Of a stretch of 25,068 nt of DNA, positions 1-13,700 are shown piece by piece. This DNA comes from Neelides folsomi (taxonomy: Eukaryota > Arthropoda > Collembola > Neelipleona > Neelidae). Below the pieces are notes generated by a model. The model had not been told where the DNA came from. It searched no databases and saw only the letters and a list, made by a program, of their open reading frames with translations. Where the stretch lies: contig JAQGBZ010000627.1 in the NCBI GenBank assembly GCA_034687125.1, positions 1 through 25,068 of the forward strand, written 5' to 3'. Within the stretch, counting starts at the first letter, position 1. Each line of letters begins with the position of its first letter. The position numbers and the translations under genes are program-made.

Positions 1-3000
1 TTCTGTAAGATTTAGTTGTCTTTTTCTTTGATTGTTAAGATTATTTAAGTTTAACAAGTAATTTTAAGTTCTAAATTGTTTATGTTTATAAAAGTAAACT
101 AGTAAATGATAGAGATTGAATTTTTATCGAATTTTAATTTGGGATAAAGAGAAGTTACAAAATTATAAAAATTAAAATTCTGTAAACTCATTATGGAAAA
201 TTTCGATAGAAACCATATTCAACATTAGCTAAACTTGTTATTACATTCACTCCTTCAAATAAACAAAAATATTAACAATGACTTGGCAGAAGATAACATT
301 GATTTCCAATATGTAATACATACTTAATTAGAAAATCTGAATTATGTATTTTACAATATAATTTTATAAATTAAACATAAAACTTATAATAAACTTAATA
401 TACCTTTAATGCATAAATTAAAAATCATGTTGTAATGTATAACAAATATAAAATCGTAACAATTATTAAAATGAAGGCAAATATTCAAGATATAAGATAG
501 GTAAGTAACATATAAAATAAGATAGATATAAGTAACATATTACCTATTATAGAGTACGTTATTGATGCGATTGTTTTGACTTGGTTGTATCAACGGGTCA
601 AATTTGTAATGTTGATATCTGCATGTACTATTTACATTAGTAGATCAGTGAAATGGGAGGGCGATTAGAGAGTAAATGTGTTATTTACAGAATTAACAAT
701 ACAATTAGTTAATTACCTTTTTCTTATTTATCTTTAAGCTATGTAGATTGACTAATATTCAAAGATAATAATATATAAACAAGAGGTGTCAAGAATACTC
801 CCTCAAGACACAGATACCATTTCATTATGCAACACACCCTTTAGATGAAAAAGCGAGACTTGCGAGACACCCACACTGAAGGAAGTGAAGGAACCAATTA
901 ATGAACTTGTTAACGTAAAACTTTGAAGGGGGTTTAAAGGGTCTTCATAAACTAGAATGAAAACTGCTATTTGACATGTTAAGTTTACAATGAACGTCAT
1001 GATGTAAATGCAAGAAGTGAACATCAAACCGTAGCGTCGTTTCATTCATAAAGGAAAATAAATAGTAAAAAGGGGGAAGGGAGTCGATGGAAAAATGTAA
1101 TAGTATAAGTATCTGTATGTAGTATGATGGTATTACCTATATTATACTTCAACTACTCGACATTGCATACAAACGTCGTAATCTGAATGTCAATCACGTA
1201 GGGTGGTTCTTCGCTCAATGCTTTTAAAAGATCAGAGTTCAAAGATTGATTATTGTCTTCTAACTCTACCAATGAATTAACAAAGGTTGAACAGGTCAAA
1301 CCATATTCATTTGTACAGAAAAAAATATTTAGTACCTCTTACTCAATACCATTTATGAATCCATTAAAATATTCAAAAAGTGAAGACATGTAAAACGAAA
1401 ACTTTGAAATTCAAAGAAAGGAATGTCCCAGTATCCTTATTTGTAAAAAAGATAAGGCAAATCTTCACATATTACACGCAATACAATCCTCTAATTTGAA
1501 TAGAACCATTAAGTCGAACCTTTCATGAATTTAAAAACCCTTGGGATTTAACTTTGACTACATCTGAACAGAAGTAGGGATTTGTCTCTTCCTCCACTAA
1601 AAGGACATATTTCAATTGTAAAGAAACACACCCTTGGGTGGTTTAAAGATGAAAACAAGATTCTCACCTTCCATCAACTTACATTAGTTGAAAAAGTTAC
1701 AATATATTTTCTTTCATGCAATCTTCATTTACCGTTCACTGGGAGGACCACAAAAGGGAAACCACAGAGAAAATCACATCGTTTTCCATTCCATAATTCC
1801 ATACCATTTTGGTATATGAATTATTTCATTTATGAAGTATCACTTCGTATTATGATGAATAATATAACGGTAGATAAGTAAAGGGATGAGGAAGAGAGGA
1901 TTAATAACTTACGATAATTATTTATTTAAATGTTTATACATATATTATACAAAACAATTTATAAAGGAAAAACTACCATTCAATTTAAATAACGCACATA
2001 CTTACGAATCAAGTAAATAAAAGATCAACTGGCACTAAAATCACAGAAATGAAGTCAAACTATTCGAACTAAAACTTCAAAGAGGAAGAAGGAATCGTGA
2101 AGGTTTAATGTAGTTGAAATGTGAGCCTTAACTCCTTCAAAGTGCCAACTTGTGAAATGCACGTGGAACTGAACTCAACTGAAGTAGACGGGAGTTGGGT
2201 CACATTAAACCAAGTTTTCCTATCCAAAACCACGAGATGAGGAGGAGAAATAATTTTAAACTCTGCCGATCGACGACAGCTCTTCTTTTAATCCAAGAAA
2301 AAAATCATCCTACGCTCACTCAGTAGTCTCGTCGACGAATCCTTCAAAGAGAGTGGAAGACACACACGGTGAGTCCGCGGATTTTGGCTTCAAAGAAGGA
2401 AGGAACAAGGAGTGAAACAAAAACAAACTTACTACTTACTCCTGTTCTTCAAGAGCCTATGGATCAAATACACCCACCAAACCTCTCAACCCCTTCCCTT
2501 CTCACTATCCAAGAGATTCTCACTGACTGAATGTGAGATCCCCAACTTATTATCAATTTCGTATCTCTCGTCTACTATATCTATCCAATCTTATGACCTT
2601 ATGTATTATATACGAAAATCAACTACGGGTTTAATATACATGTTAATAATAAAACGGCATTTTTCTCTCTCTCCAACTCCAAGATGAAAAATCCTTTAAA
2701 CTCTCATTTTGTCCCCATATTTGAGAATCCGGCTCTCAATTACTAAAGATCAACAAAAGAGGACAAATTACGCCTGACAGCTATGGAAGTCCTAAAACGA
2801 CTCCTGGAATTCTACTATGTTTCAACAATATGTGCCAGATCATCTATGGACTATCACCATGTGCTTCATGAACAACTTTAAGGTAAAGGGTATATATAAA
2901 ATAATCATCTGCTGTTAATAAAGTTGACAAAACATAAGATGGTGAGGTTTGCATTGGCAATGTATACACGTCTGTGGGTACATTCCCATATTATAATGTA

Positions 3001-6000
3001 CTAGATTTACCACCCTAGGACTCACCCCGATGATCCGACCATATATGACATTTCCCTTTATAGTCACAAGAATTATGTATAAGTCGACAGCATACTAACG
3101 ATGAGATAAAGTGCTTATACCAAAGACGAGACTTCGACGGACCAACGCTTTCATCTCAAGTTCTCTTTGGGTAATGGAGGAGGGAAAAGCGTGCTAAAAG
3201 TGCAAAAGTGGAATTTAAGTCAGAAGGCGATGAGCGTAAAGAGAGTATATTATGGAAGGGGAGCTTATTCCAAAGGTATATGAAATCGACCATGGAGATT
3301 CCCTCTTGACATTACATTCAAAAGGGACCATTAACATTTGAGAAGCAACCGCTATTTTAAATCTGAACCTGCCACATTCTGTCAGGCTGAACTAATTGAG
3401 AGCTCTTTTGGTATTTAAAGACATTCTCCCTTCAACATCTCCAGTCACTTTATTCAATGCATTCACTTCAAAAAAGGGCAAATGCATTTACTCTCATTTT
3501 TCACAATATCCTATATCTCATACTTAAAAATCATGTGCACTGCTCCATAAATCATATATCAACTGTTAGTAACTAATTTTTTGTGCAAATCTATCAAATA
3601 AAAACATTAGTAAAAAATCATTTTGAATCCCTTTATCATTAGATTCACAAGTTTTCTTGTCTTTTCATAAATACCTACCTATACATACTATCCTATAGTA
3701 TACTATAACATAAATAATACTTTTCATACTTCATACGTGATAAGCATTTCACAATTATAGTATCTGTATAAGTAGGTACTAACATAAGTACCATGTATCA
3801 ATTCAAATAGATACAATTTGCAAAAGTATTTAGTAGACCAACGAGTTTTTTCAAACTTTGTATCAACTAACCTCGTGTTTGGAAATGATAAATCAATAAA
3901 CTTTTGAATCTCATGAAACAATAGGCAGGAGGTGGATAAAATAGCTGTAAATAATTATGTATACTTAGGCCTATGGAGAAACTTTTATTGACACTCTCAA
4001 CGAGAGTCTCGTGAGGAATGAAGAAAACTGCAAAGCACCCTCTCCCAATAAATAAATACTCGAGGGAATGAAAAAAATTCAACATGAGAGTTTAAGAAGA
4101 AGTAGGAAAAAGCTTCTTTCGACTTCCTACACATCACATTCTTCTGACCATAAACCCAGTGAATAGCGGACTTCTATCTTTTGGGCTAAAAAGATGTTAA
4201 CGTTCCTGTCTTCAAACATTCTTTATAGTTCCATCTCAACTTTTCAACAGTTTGCGGACTAGTATTTAGGATCAAAAACACGAATCTCTCACACCACAAC
4301 CATTATAACTCCCGTCATCATGAATTAAACATCCATAGGAGATAATGCTCTAACACCCGTAATCCAATATACAATTTTCCAAACTATTATAATGGATTTC
4401 GATCCAAATCTGACTCTAATGGACATTTGAGGACCCTAGCTTGTACGTAAAATCAATAGTGAAAACATATTCGATGGTCTAGAATAGAAGTTCGATGATG
4501 ACTTTGTCTCCCCTTCACAATCCCTGATTCCCTCACTAATGATCCAAGGCAGAAGTGTTGCAAAGATTGAGGTAATGAGCTCTTCTTCCCCTTCTATAAC
4601 TCTCTTCACTTGTCCTTACAGAATCATTATTACTTTAATATTACATTAATCATAAAAAGTTCTAAGGGAGTCAGCCGTGTATGAGTTACAGCTCAAGGAA
4701 CCATTATCTTCATACCTTCAACATTTATTGGGTTCCTCCTTCTCTGCTGATGGGGAAATTGCCTCGAGGAATTTACGCACATTCTTCATGCCTCCCATCG
4801 AGTTACCCTAAATATCACTCTACTTATATTCATCAATAAACTTCTAAGGCTAAATAGAGTAAAATTATCTCCCAATGGCATCAATTGGATTCGTTGCAAA
4901 TAGGTTGAAGTCACTCAACATTTAAGTAAGTATATAGGACTACTTATATCTATAATACCCATAATCCATCTTGGTATTAGTTGTTCGATCGAGTTCGATA
5001 CTTAAAATTTCTTTAATGATATGAACCGTGTGATTCGATTATACTCATGATATGCATATCGGGAAACAAATCATATTTAGAACGAAATAAGGGTATATTA
5101 TTGTAAACCTTGAAATTCTCATCACCATCAATTTTCCGGTTCAATTTCGTGGGAATTAAGTCTTATTAGGAAGAAAGAAGCGAGTCCGACAAGAATCAAA
5201 ATGAATTTGAGCGAAACTCAACTTTGTCCAATTACGACCATTTATAGAATCTTTAATTTTTAGCCTAAAACCCTCTTAGAGTTCAACTCGTAATTAATTA
5301 TGGAAATCCTCCATCCATTCTTGTGAAGGAGAAGATTGAAAAAAGCCACTTTGGCCCCTACAAAAGCCCATGATTCCCTTATACGGGTAAATCGTAGGGC
5401 AAATGGGAACTTGTAAGTGTTAATAATGATGGAGAAAAGATAAATCGAATGGTTTTGAACAGAGGACATGAGAGCCTCTGGGAGGTTGAAGAGACTTTAT
5501 AAATGAACGGTAAGAAATATTCTCCATTAAAGTGGGATAATAGTGCCGAGCTTGGAAATGCTGAAGGCAAGTCACCAATTCCCTTTTTCGTTCTACATAG
5601 AAACATCTGAAGGAAAATGTGATTATTCCAACATCATCTCACACTCATTCATTACAACAATACATAAATCTGATGAGCAGTGATTCAGTGATGAACGAGT
5701 TATAATGTTTATTTTGAGTGGATACCTGAAGAGCATTTAATGAACCACAATAATCGTGATCTTTGTATTATAGGATAACCGGCTACACCTTGCCAAAGAT
5801 CATTCGAAAAATGTACTTTATGCCATATACTATATTTGATGTGAGACCATAAAGATTAAAGAATCTTTGGCAGACATGCAAATACCAATTATAGTAACTA
5901 CAAAGTCATATTGACCTTCTCAATTCCACGAATAAATCGTAAAATCACCCTTTTGTCGATTCAATCTTTTGATTCTTCTTTAAAGTTCAGTTGAATAGAC

Positions 6001-7707
6001 CATTTAAATAATTGTTAACAAGTATTTAAGAAGTCAAAGGGAAACGTGTTCAAAGGAACAAATGAGGTAAAATAATGAGGAACTGTTCACCTTTTTAATT
6101 CTTTCACTAACCAGCCGCCCACACACTTCACAACAATTGAAATATAGTGGTTTTCAAAGGGTGGGGGAAAACTGAGCAGTTATCCTCATTCACACTCCCA
6201 AACACATTATTACATAGGGATTCACTCCAGGTTTGAGTGAAGAAATGGAAGGGCAATAAAGATTTGAATGGTGTAAAACTTGGGAAAAAAAGGCAATACT
6301 TTTGGTCTCCCTCTCCTCCACAAAATGACAGTTCTTCCTTTCTATCCTTCCTAATCGTCTTTTCACGGTTCATCTTCGCCACGGCGTCTTCCAAACCAAT
6401 GTGCATACTATACACTATTCGTTTCAAAGGGTGTCAAAATGAGCTTGTCGACTACAAATATGAAAAAAAATCCCTCATAAATAAAAAGGAAGGAAGCACC
6501 TCCTTGAAACAAAAAAGGAGTCAGAGTAAAATGAAAACGGCAAAAATCAAAGGGGGCCCTCAAGGAAAAGAAGTTGATGGGGTGAGATAGAACACAGGAC
6601 AAAGAGAGACTCCGGAGTTCCTTCTGAGATTACAACGAAAAAACGGAATATGGCATATCTCATTCCTTTTTTTCCTTTTTTTCCTTTTATAACTTTTTAT
6701 TTGAATTCAACGAAATCCATGCGATCCTTTAATGGGAGAAGGAGAGGACGAGTCGGACATTCGGAATAATGAGATGAAAGGAGGGAAGAGTGATAAAAAT
6801 AATGAAAAAATGGGAAACCTGTCACCGCTTTCAATTCCACTCCAAACACCCAGCATCTCCATCGGATGAGAATCTTACTTAAACTTGAGCTTCTCCAGTT
6901 ACGATAAGCTCAAGATCCTTATCTCCCCAACGCCAATGTCTCTCTCCTACATATAATTCCTCATTTCCTCGTGTAAAACCCGCATAGCTAGTATCGTTAT
7001 TTATCACCTTTTTCTCACTCCTTTTAAACTCATTCATGAATGAGAAAAAACGGGGGAAAGGTGGCCGCGTTTAAAACCCCCATAAAATAAATTGCATCAA
7101 ATTATGCATTTTACTTTCAAATCGCAAACCTTTCCAAAAAGACTTCCTATATCTATTTTTAAGATTTCAATTCACTTCGCTCCTCGTTCAACCTGACGGA
7201 GATGAAGAGCGAATAGAGTTAATATTGCCAATATACCACTCATTGAACCAAGAGAAAAAATGATGAATTATTCCTAAACGATTGTCAATATAATTGCGAT
7301 TTGAGAGATGCTGAAGATAAAATGTCAATTACCCATGTCACGCATTTCACTCAACACCTTCGACATTTCTCGATTCGTTTAATAATCGCGTTTAAATGGT
7401 TAAGACAGCCGAATGAATTTTAAAGTCATATAAGGAACACCTTATGATAAAAAGTATCATAAATTTAATCCCTCGTTAGATAAACTCTTTTAAACCATTT
7501 AAAGCTAAATAATTGGATATTACTCTAACGGGTAATGGAGATCCACGGGGTATCAAAAATGAGAATGTGAAATTACACAAAGTTCCAAATGAGGAATGAA
7601 ACTTCTTTCTGCATCTTTCCAAGATATTTGAAACAGTTAAGATGAGAAATGAACAGAATGATGATGTCTCAAATGAGCGTGAATAAATAAAAGTGACATT
7701 CTCTTAC
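1..7707 (-). other. Long 3'-ward intron of trio, no exon found
   Basis: After the splice donor at 7707-7706 (CAA|GTAAGA on the minus strand) I find no further trio exon down to base 1. The next expected segment (a spectrin-repeat helix with Trp residues) is not visible on the minus strand, so the intron is at least 7.7 kb. Open frames here are short, have no recognisable protein character and are not gene candidates. Much of 2000-7600 looks clearly less AT-rich than the 3' end of the window: the line at 6601-6660 is 24/60 G+C against 6/60 at 20041-20100. Small structures seen are an 8-bp inverted repeat ATAGGTAA/TTACCTAT (497-504, 540-547) enclosing two copies of AGTAACATAT, a pyrimidine tract (6665-6690) and a 16-bp palindrome (7029-7044). 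None has a known function. Confidence 0.7.
7029..7044. repeat. 16-bp perfect palindrome in trio intron
   Basis: CTCATTCATGAATGAG equals its own reverse complement. It lies in the long trio intron with no loop, flanked by T-rich and A-rich sequence. It could be a dimeric transcription-factor site or chance. No function is assigned. Confidence 0.4.
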
Positions 7708-10700
7708 TTGTTTTTCCTCCGTGTAGAACCTGACGCCGGAATCAAGTAAAACTCTTCGTTTTTGAACACGAGTCGCAAAGCTCCGAACCACTGAATCAAG
7801 CTCATGAGCTACGGCGTATATCTCTTCAGCGTTGCATTCACCGGTACGAGCAAGTTCCTCGGCCGCAATCAACAATTTATCAGTGTTGGTATATGTGTTC
7901 TGCAAAAATACATTTCGATAAATATGAGTGAAATACATACTTAGGTAAGATTTTATGAAAAATGTATTCATTACATACATATATGATTAATAAGAGATAT
8001 GTCTTAATGATGCATAATATTAAAATATTTAGAAATAGCATTAGAAGTATCGGACACATGAGGTATAGAACAAATAATAAAAGCATTCTAAAAACAAAAC
8101 AGAAATTTTAATTAGTATGTCACTCCTTTAATTAACGCTTAAATTAAATCCTCGGATATTTGCATTATACCCAACATACAAATAAAAACTTTGTACATTT
8201 TATTCTCAATTATAATGACTTCTTCGCATGTTGTAAAGTATACCAACAATTAACGATAAGTATTTTCCATTTGGAATGAATGAAATTTACTATGAATAGA
8301 AAAAGCTAATCTTACTCAGGAAGGGAATCAAAAGGGATGGTGAAAAGTGGACCATAAAATAATGGGATGCAACGCGAACAAAAGGAAAGGAACGTTGACT
8401 AATATGACTTATGTAGGTGAATTGAGAATCGAGTTAATTATAAATTCTTTTCACGAATCTCATCAAACCTCACCGGTTCCCACTAGGGCACTTCACAACA
8501 AATGGAGAGTCTCAACAGAATAATGTGAAAATTTGGAACCCCAAAAATCACTTTTGACTTCAAAGATGTGAATGAAAAGTGAATCAATCAACAGCAAGGC
8601 TGGTTAACTCCTCTTCTCACGAGGAACGAAGAAGAACAACTAACCAAACTCAACGGATTCAATATTTACTTCTAACTTCCCCTTCTCCTCCCTTGTCCGT
8701 CAAGCAAACCTCCCTCTCAAAGCAACCCTCACTTTTATATGACTCTGTTGACGCATCAACCCCCTCAGTTTCCTAACGAGACACTCTTCACGGATGAGAT
8801 CCTTCCGAATCAATTCCTTGAGCTTTAAAATTCACCCCTTAAAGTATCCTCCCTTGAACTTTTATCTCGGATATGGCGATGCAATATACCGATAGTATTA
8901 TCAGTCTCAAATACGTCCTTAGATTGAACTGCAACCATTGACATTCATATTCTATAAAAAGCAGGCTATTACTTTTTAAAGTCTCTTATCACAAATGACG
9001 CGAAAAGTCATTGAAATGCAAACTCAGGCAAAAGTTAATTTCGCGGTTGGCATCAAAGATATATTTATAAAATATGCGAATACAATATAAGGGGGTTAAA
9101 ATTTATGATTCATTTGTTTCAAATGATCGGTAATGGTAAAAACAAAACATTGTAAAATTGTTGCTTACTTGAACAACTTTTTCAAAATTGTCTTGGCTCT
9201 TCTGGCAAGCATAAGCTTTTTGAAGGTTCCTTCCAACTCCAATGCTTTTAACTAAAAATTGTTCTCCGTGCTTTTCGAGCCAATCCAATACCTTAAAATA
9301 TTTTAAAAAAATTATTAATAAGAAAATTATCTTACTTTTTTACGAATATTCATACAATGTGTGAATTATAGGAATTTGTAATAAAAGGTTGACTAATTCC
9401 AAAAATAATTCGGAATTTTTTAATTACCTGTTTCACGTCCTCTTTGAAAAGTTTAAGTGCGAGTCGTTGATGCAATTTGACTTTTTTAGATGTCCATTTT
9501 TGTTCTAGTGTTCGGTGACGAGCCAAAATTTCGTGAATTACATCAAGGACATGTTTAGCGCCAGAGGAGTAGTCCGCTGCAGGATCTGCACTTCTTGATA
9601 AACGTGCTATGTCCTAAATAGACAGAAAATTCTTATTGAAAAATGAAATACATAATATTTAAATATAATCATTTAAGTTAACATTAAAAACAAGAAACCA
9701 TATTTGACATTATAGGTATTAATAAAATGGATAATCTATATAATTGAATTGGTTCTGATAAATAGGTTCTGGTACATAAAATACTTTACAATCTATGCAA
9801 TTGCAAATTGTTTCTTATTTTGCATTAATAAAAATAAGATATTTCATAAACACTGGTTATTAAATTCAATGCTAATAATATCTAAAGACGATAAAATAAC
9901 CAGAGACTGGATTGTGAATGTGAAAAAAGTATTCCCGTGCCGGGAATCGAACCCGGGCCTCCTGGGTGAGAGCCAGGTATCCTAGCCACTAGACCACACG
10001 GGACTGTATAAGAGGTTTGATTCAAGAGCAGGGCTAAGTTAAAGCAACGTATTGCTCCATCCAATGAGAAAATAAATGTATATTGTATATGGTACTATGT
10101 ATTAGGTAAATAGTAGACTAATTTATATATATCTAATTTATATGCGTGTACAATTGATAGTTTCCAATTTTCAGGCTTGTTATATTGATATACTGATTAT
10201 TAATCCTTAAATGAGTCTAGTTCAAAATTAAATCAAAGATAAAACATTAAAATTGCAATTTTAAACACTAACTCTATCTAAATTCAGAGCGTTTCTTTAT
10301 GACATTGATGAAAGTGGTAATACATATATTGAAATAATACAACGTACCAGCTAAACTAATTACTTATTTTTCTATTGTAAATCAAATGAGATAAAATATT
10401 TTTTTCTTTGTTTTTAATTTTTGAAAAAATCTAACTATCTGTATAAACAAATAAATTAGGCTTACATTTTTGTGTACAGAAATCTCCATTCCAGGCTGAT
10501 TACAAACATGAACCAAATGATCCAGTTGATACAATAATTTCTTACTCGTGCTGTGAACCTAGAAGATAAAAATGTTATTAAAATGTCTATATAAGCGTCT
10601 GAAGTGGATTAGAATTATTATATAACTATAATAACTGATCTAGTATTTAAGAAAGATTAGTTAATTAGGAAGCTTCAAACTTTAGAGAGATAGAGCTCCG

Positions 10701-13700
10701 CAGCGTCAAAGTTTGGCATTAAGGTAGAAATGGATGGCAACTGCAGCAAAAGAGTACCAAAAATATCACATCATGGACATGAAACTCGAGAAAAGATGAG
10801 AGAGGAAAAGAGGAAAAGAGGAATTTGAAAATTATTATAAAGTAAGATAGTCATTTCAACGTGAAATAAGCTAAGCTATCAAATTAGCCCACTTTCACAA
10901 TTTATTGGTAATGAGGATGAAAGAGGAAACAGTAGGAAACTTACTTCGGTGTAAGCTTGACACATTGATTCGTAAATTGTTTGATGCTGATGAATGCAGT
11001 TTTCAAGAACCGAAGCTTCAGTTGGAATGCCCATATTATCACATGCTGTACTCCAGTTTACAATTTTCTCTGCGTACTGTAATGAATAATAAAATTAAAT
11101 ACACCACTTTCATTTTTAGTTTACCAAATTATCAACAGTGCTAATTTCTGAATTTAGTTTAAAAAATACGTAAGATAATTATAATATTTATTTATAAATA
11201 TGATTAAATTACCTGTTCAGCCTTTTGATGAAATGAAACAGACAGAACCAACAAAGTATTCCTTTCGTCTAGAGCACAAGTTAATTCTTTCCATGCTTGA
11301 TTGATCCGTCCCCCTAAATTTCTAATATGCTGAGCAGCGTAATGATTCGTTTCCACCATATGAGCGGCCATGGCAAGTATTCGATTGATGCTCACGCATC
11401 CATTCTATTAAAATTGTTTTAATAAATTAAAAAATACTTTTTATATTAGATGTGAGTAGAATATTCGCAATTTGTGTAATATATAAATACTTATATTCAA
11501 TTCTGATATACAGATATACATAACTTACCATTAAATTAACCGTAAATTGTTCATGATCTGATTTAAGTCTCTTTGCAACTTGGTACGATTGGCCAATTTC
11601 AACATAAGTAGACAAAAACGCTTCATGGCTATGCCTTATCCAATCGAGCATCTGAAAATAAATTGAAAAATCATGTTAAAAAATTAAAATCAATCAAAAT
11701 TGTGTATATCTGGTTAGAAATGTAATAATTTATAAATAACAGCCTAATTGTAAGACATTTTATATTTTATGTAAAATATAAAACAATTTCTTACTTTTTT
11801 GCAGTCTTGTTCAAAGTGCCGTAACTGGAAACATTGGTCCAATTTTAATTTTTTTGTATGCCACAGTTGCATAAGTTGGTCTTTAGCACCGTGGATTTGT
11901 TCGGACATTTGCATTATTGTCGGTATATTTGCCTGAAAATAAAATAAAATTTTAACTTTTAATTTTAATTTAAAGTTTAACACCATGAAAGACTTCTATA
12001 ATGAAAGACTTTTTAATATTTATTGGGTATTATATCTGCATACCTATTTATACAGATAGGCATAAAATAAAGGTGGCAAAATATCAAATCCATCAACACT
12101 TACTTGCATATCAGGATTAGAGACAACTGAGCTCGATGAGCTGCTACGGCCAGAATAACCGGAATCATAACCCGATCCACCATTCGCAGCCGAATCAAAG
12201 CTTAACCTTTAAGACAAAAACAAGGTGATTAATCTACAAATTGGAATTACATTTCTACATTATAGTAATTTACATGCTTGTATACAATTTGTTAACCGTT
12301 TAATATGAATACAAATTCATTCAAACTATAATAACTTGCCAATCGTTCCTCATTTCAACTTCAAATGTGATCATACCTACTACTAAATACCTTGAACATT
12401 AAATGAAATACTTAGACTATAAACTAGTGAAAAGTTAAAGTACGTATAAAGGAATAAAGTTACTTGTGTTTATTAAGTATCTTCACTTAAGACTAAAGTT
12501 AATGGAGCACGTTAACAAGGATTAAACAATTGCTTAAAAGGAAAATGCAATCAAATATGTCTAGTTGAAATTGTCATATTAATCTTAATTCCATCTCCAT
12601 CAACAATCAAGAATCTAAAAATCGACATCTTTACTCAACAAGAATTACTCTCAATTACTCACTCTAGCATAGTGTGAACGAGAGCCTCACAATCACAAAG
12701 CTTTAAATTAAATCCTATCCTTAATTAGGAAACGCGTCTTGGAATATAATTGACTCAATTAAAGCTTGAGAACGAATACCCGTTGCGCACCTATTGCACG
12801 CAATAATGACATCAACTCTTAATGACTACGCCGTTCCAATTCTACAAGATGACATATTTGTATGTTGATAGACTGAATGTGAATTAAGATTTTGATATTT
12901 CATAAGTTTTAGGGGAAAATGATTAAATCGCTCAAGTGTTAAATAACGACACATTCGTTTTCTTTCATTATCTCACCAACCTTCAATTTCATACGGGTAA
13001 ACCGAACACTAAGGAGTCATTATGCAATTTTTCAAACTTCAAACTCGTTTAGTTCTCATGTGAAAAAGTTCAAAGATTAAGATCTTTTTAGGAATCTAGT
13101 TCTGACATTATAACCTTGTTATTAATCGTTTGTGGAAATCAAAACAAGAGTTTAATAACCACAAACTTTAGGATATGAATAAGTTACAATTATTGGTCCT
13201 AAACTCATAATTAGTAGTTCAACAATGAAGTTAATTAAATAAATAAAATACAAATATTAAATCTTATCACCATTATTAAAGTACTGATAGACACATAAAA
13301 TAAATTGGTGTTTGTAGTCTGTACATACTTAAATGTTAAATTAAATGGCAATTGTGGGGTATAAAGTGAAAAATTTATGTATGCAAATCCGCGTTAAAAT
13401 GGAAGTTTCACTTAGTGAAAAAATAAAGTACAAAAACAAGTTGGTCTTACCTTTTGAGCAATTCCTGCCCCATGGCATCGATATCTTCAAAGGGAGCTCT
13501 TAAGATTTTTTCTTTCATTTCATCATGTAAGTCGATAGCCAATTTGACGCCGCTGACATCCTCGGCAAAGTCATTTCGAGTAATGTCCTCGCGCCAGTCA
13601 TCCAGCCGGTCGAGCAAATCACCAGCCACCCACAAAAAATTCTCTAATGCCTATAAAAAGAAATGTCATTCACTCTCTAATTTACAGAGCATTTACATAT

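Larger units (their letters stand above)
9614..10465 (-). other. trio intron 10, host of the tRNA-Glu gene
   Basis: The intron between exon 10 (ending 10466, donor GTAAGC) and exon 11 (starting 9613, acceptor TATTTAG) is 852 bases. Apart from the nested tRNA at 9932-10003 it is AT-rich and featureless. Short open frames over the tRNA (9749-9985 plus, 9882-10064 minus) are by-products of the tRNA sequence. Confidence 0.7.

Noticed and set aside
1582..1881. 99-codon plus-strand frame in the trio intron
   Set aside because: It has no ATG at its start (it opens with TTG), no recognisable motif and no matching splice signals.
6237..6590. 117-codon plus-strand open frame in the trio intron
   Set aside because: Its translation is Lys/Ser/Phe-rich with no domain-like pattern, an equally long frame runs on the opposite strand, and there is no splice or start context that favours it.
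9749..9985. 78-codon open frame ending PCRESNPGLLGESQVS
   Set aside because: This familiar peptide is the antisense translation of a tRNA gene, here tRNA-Glu, not a protein.
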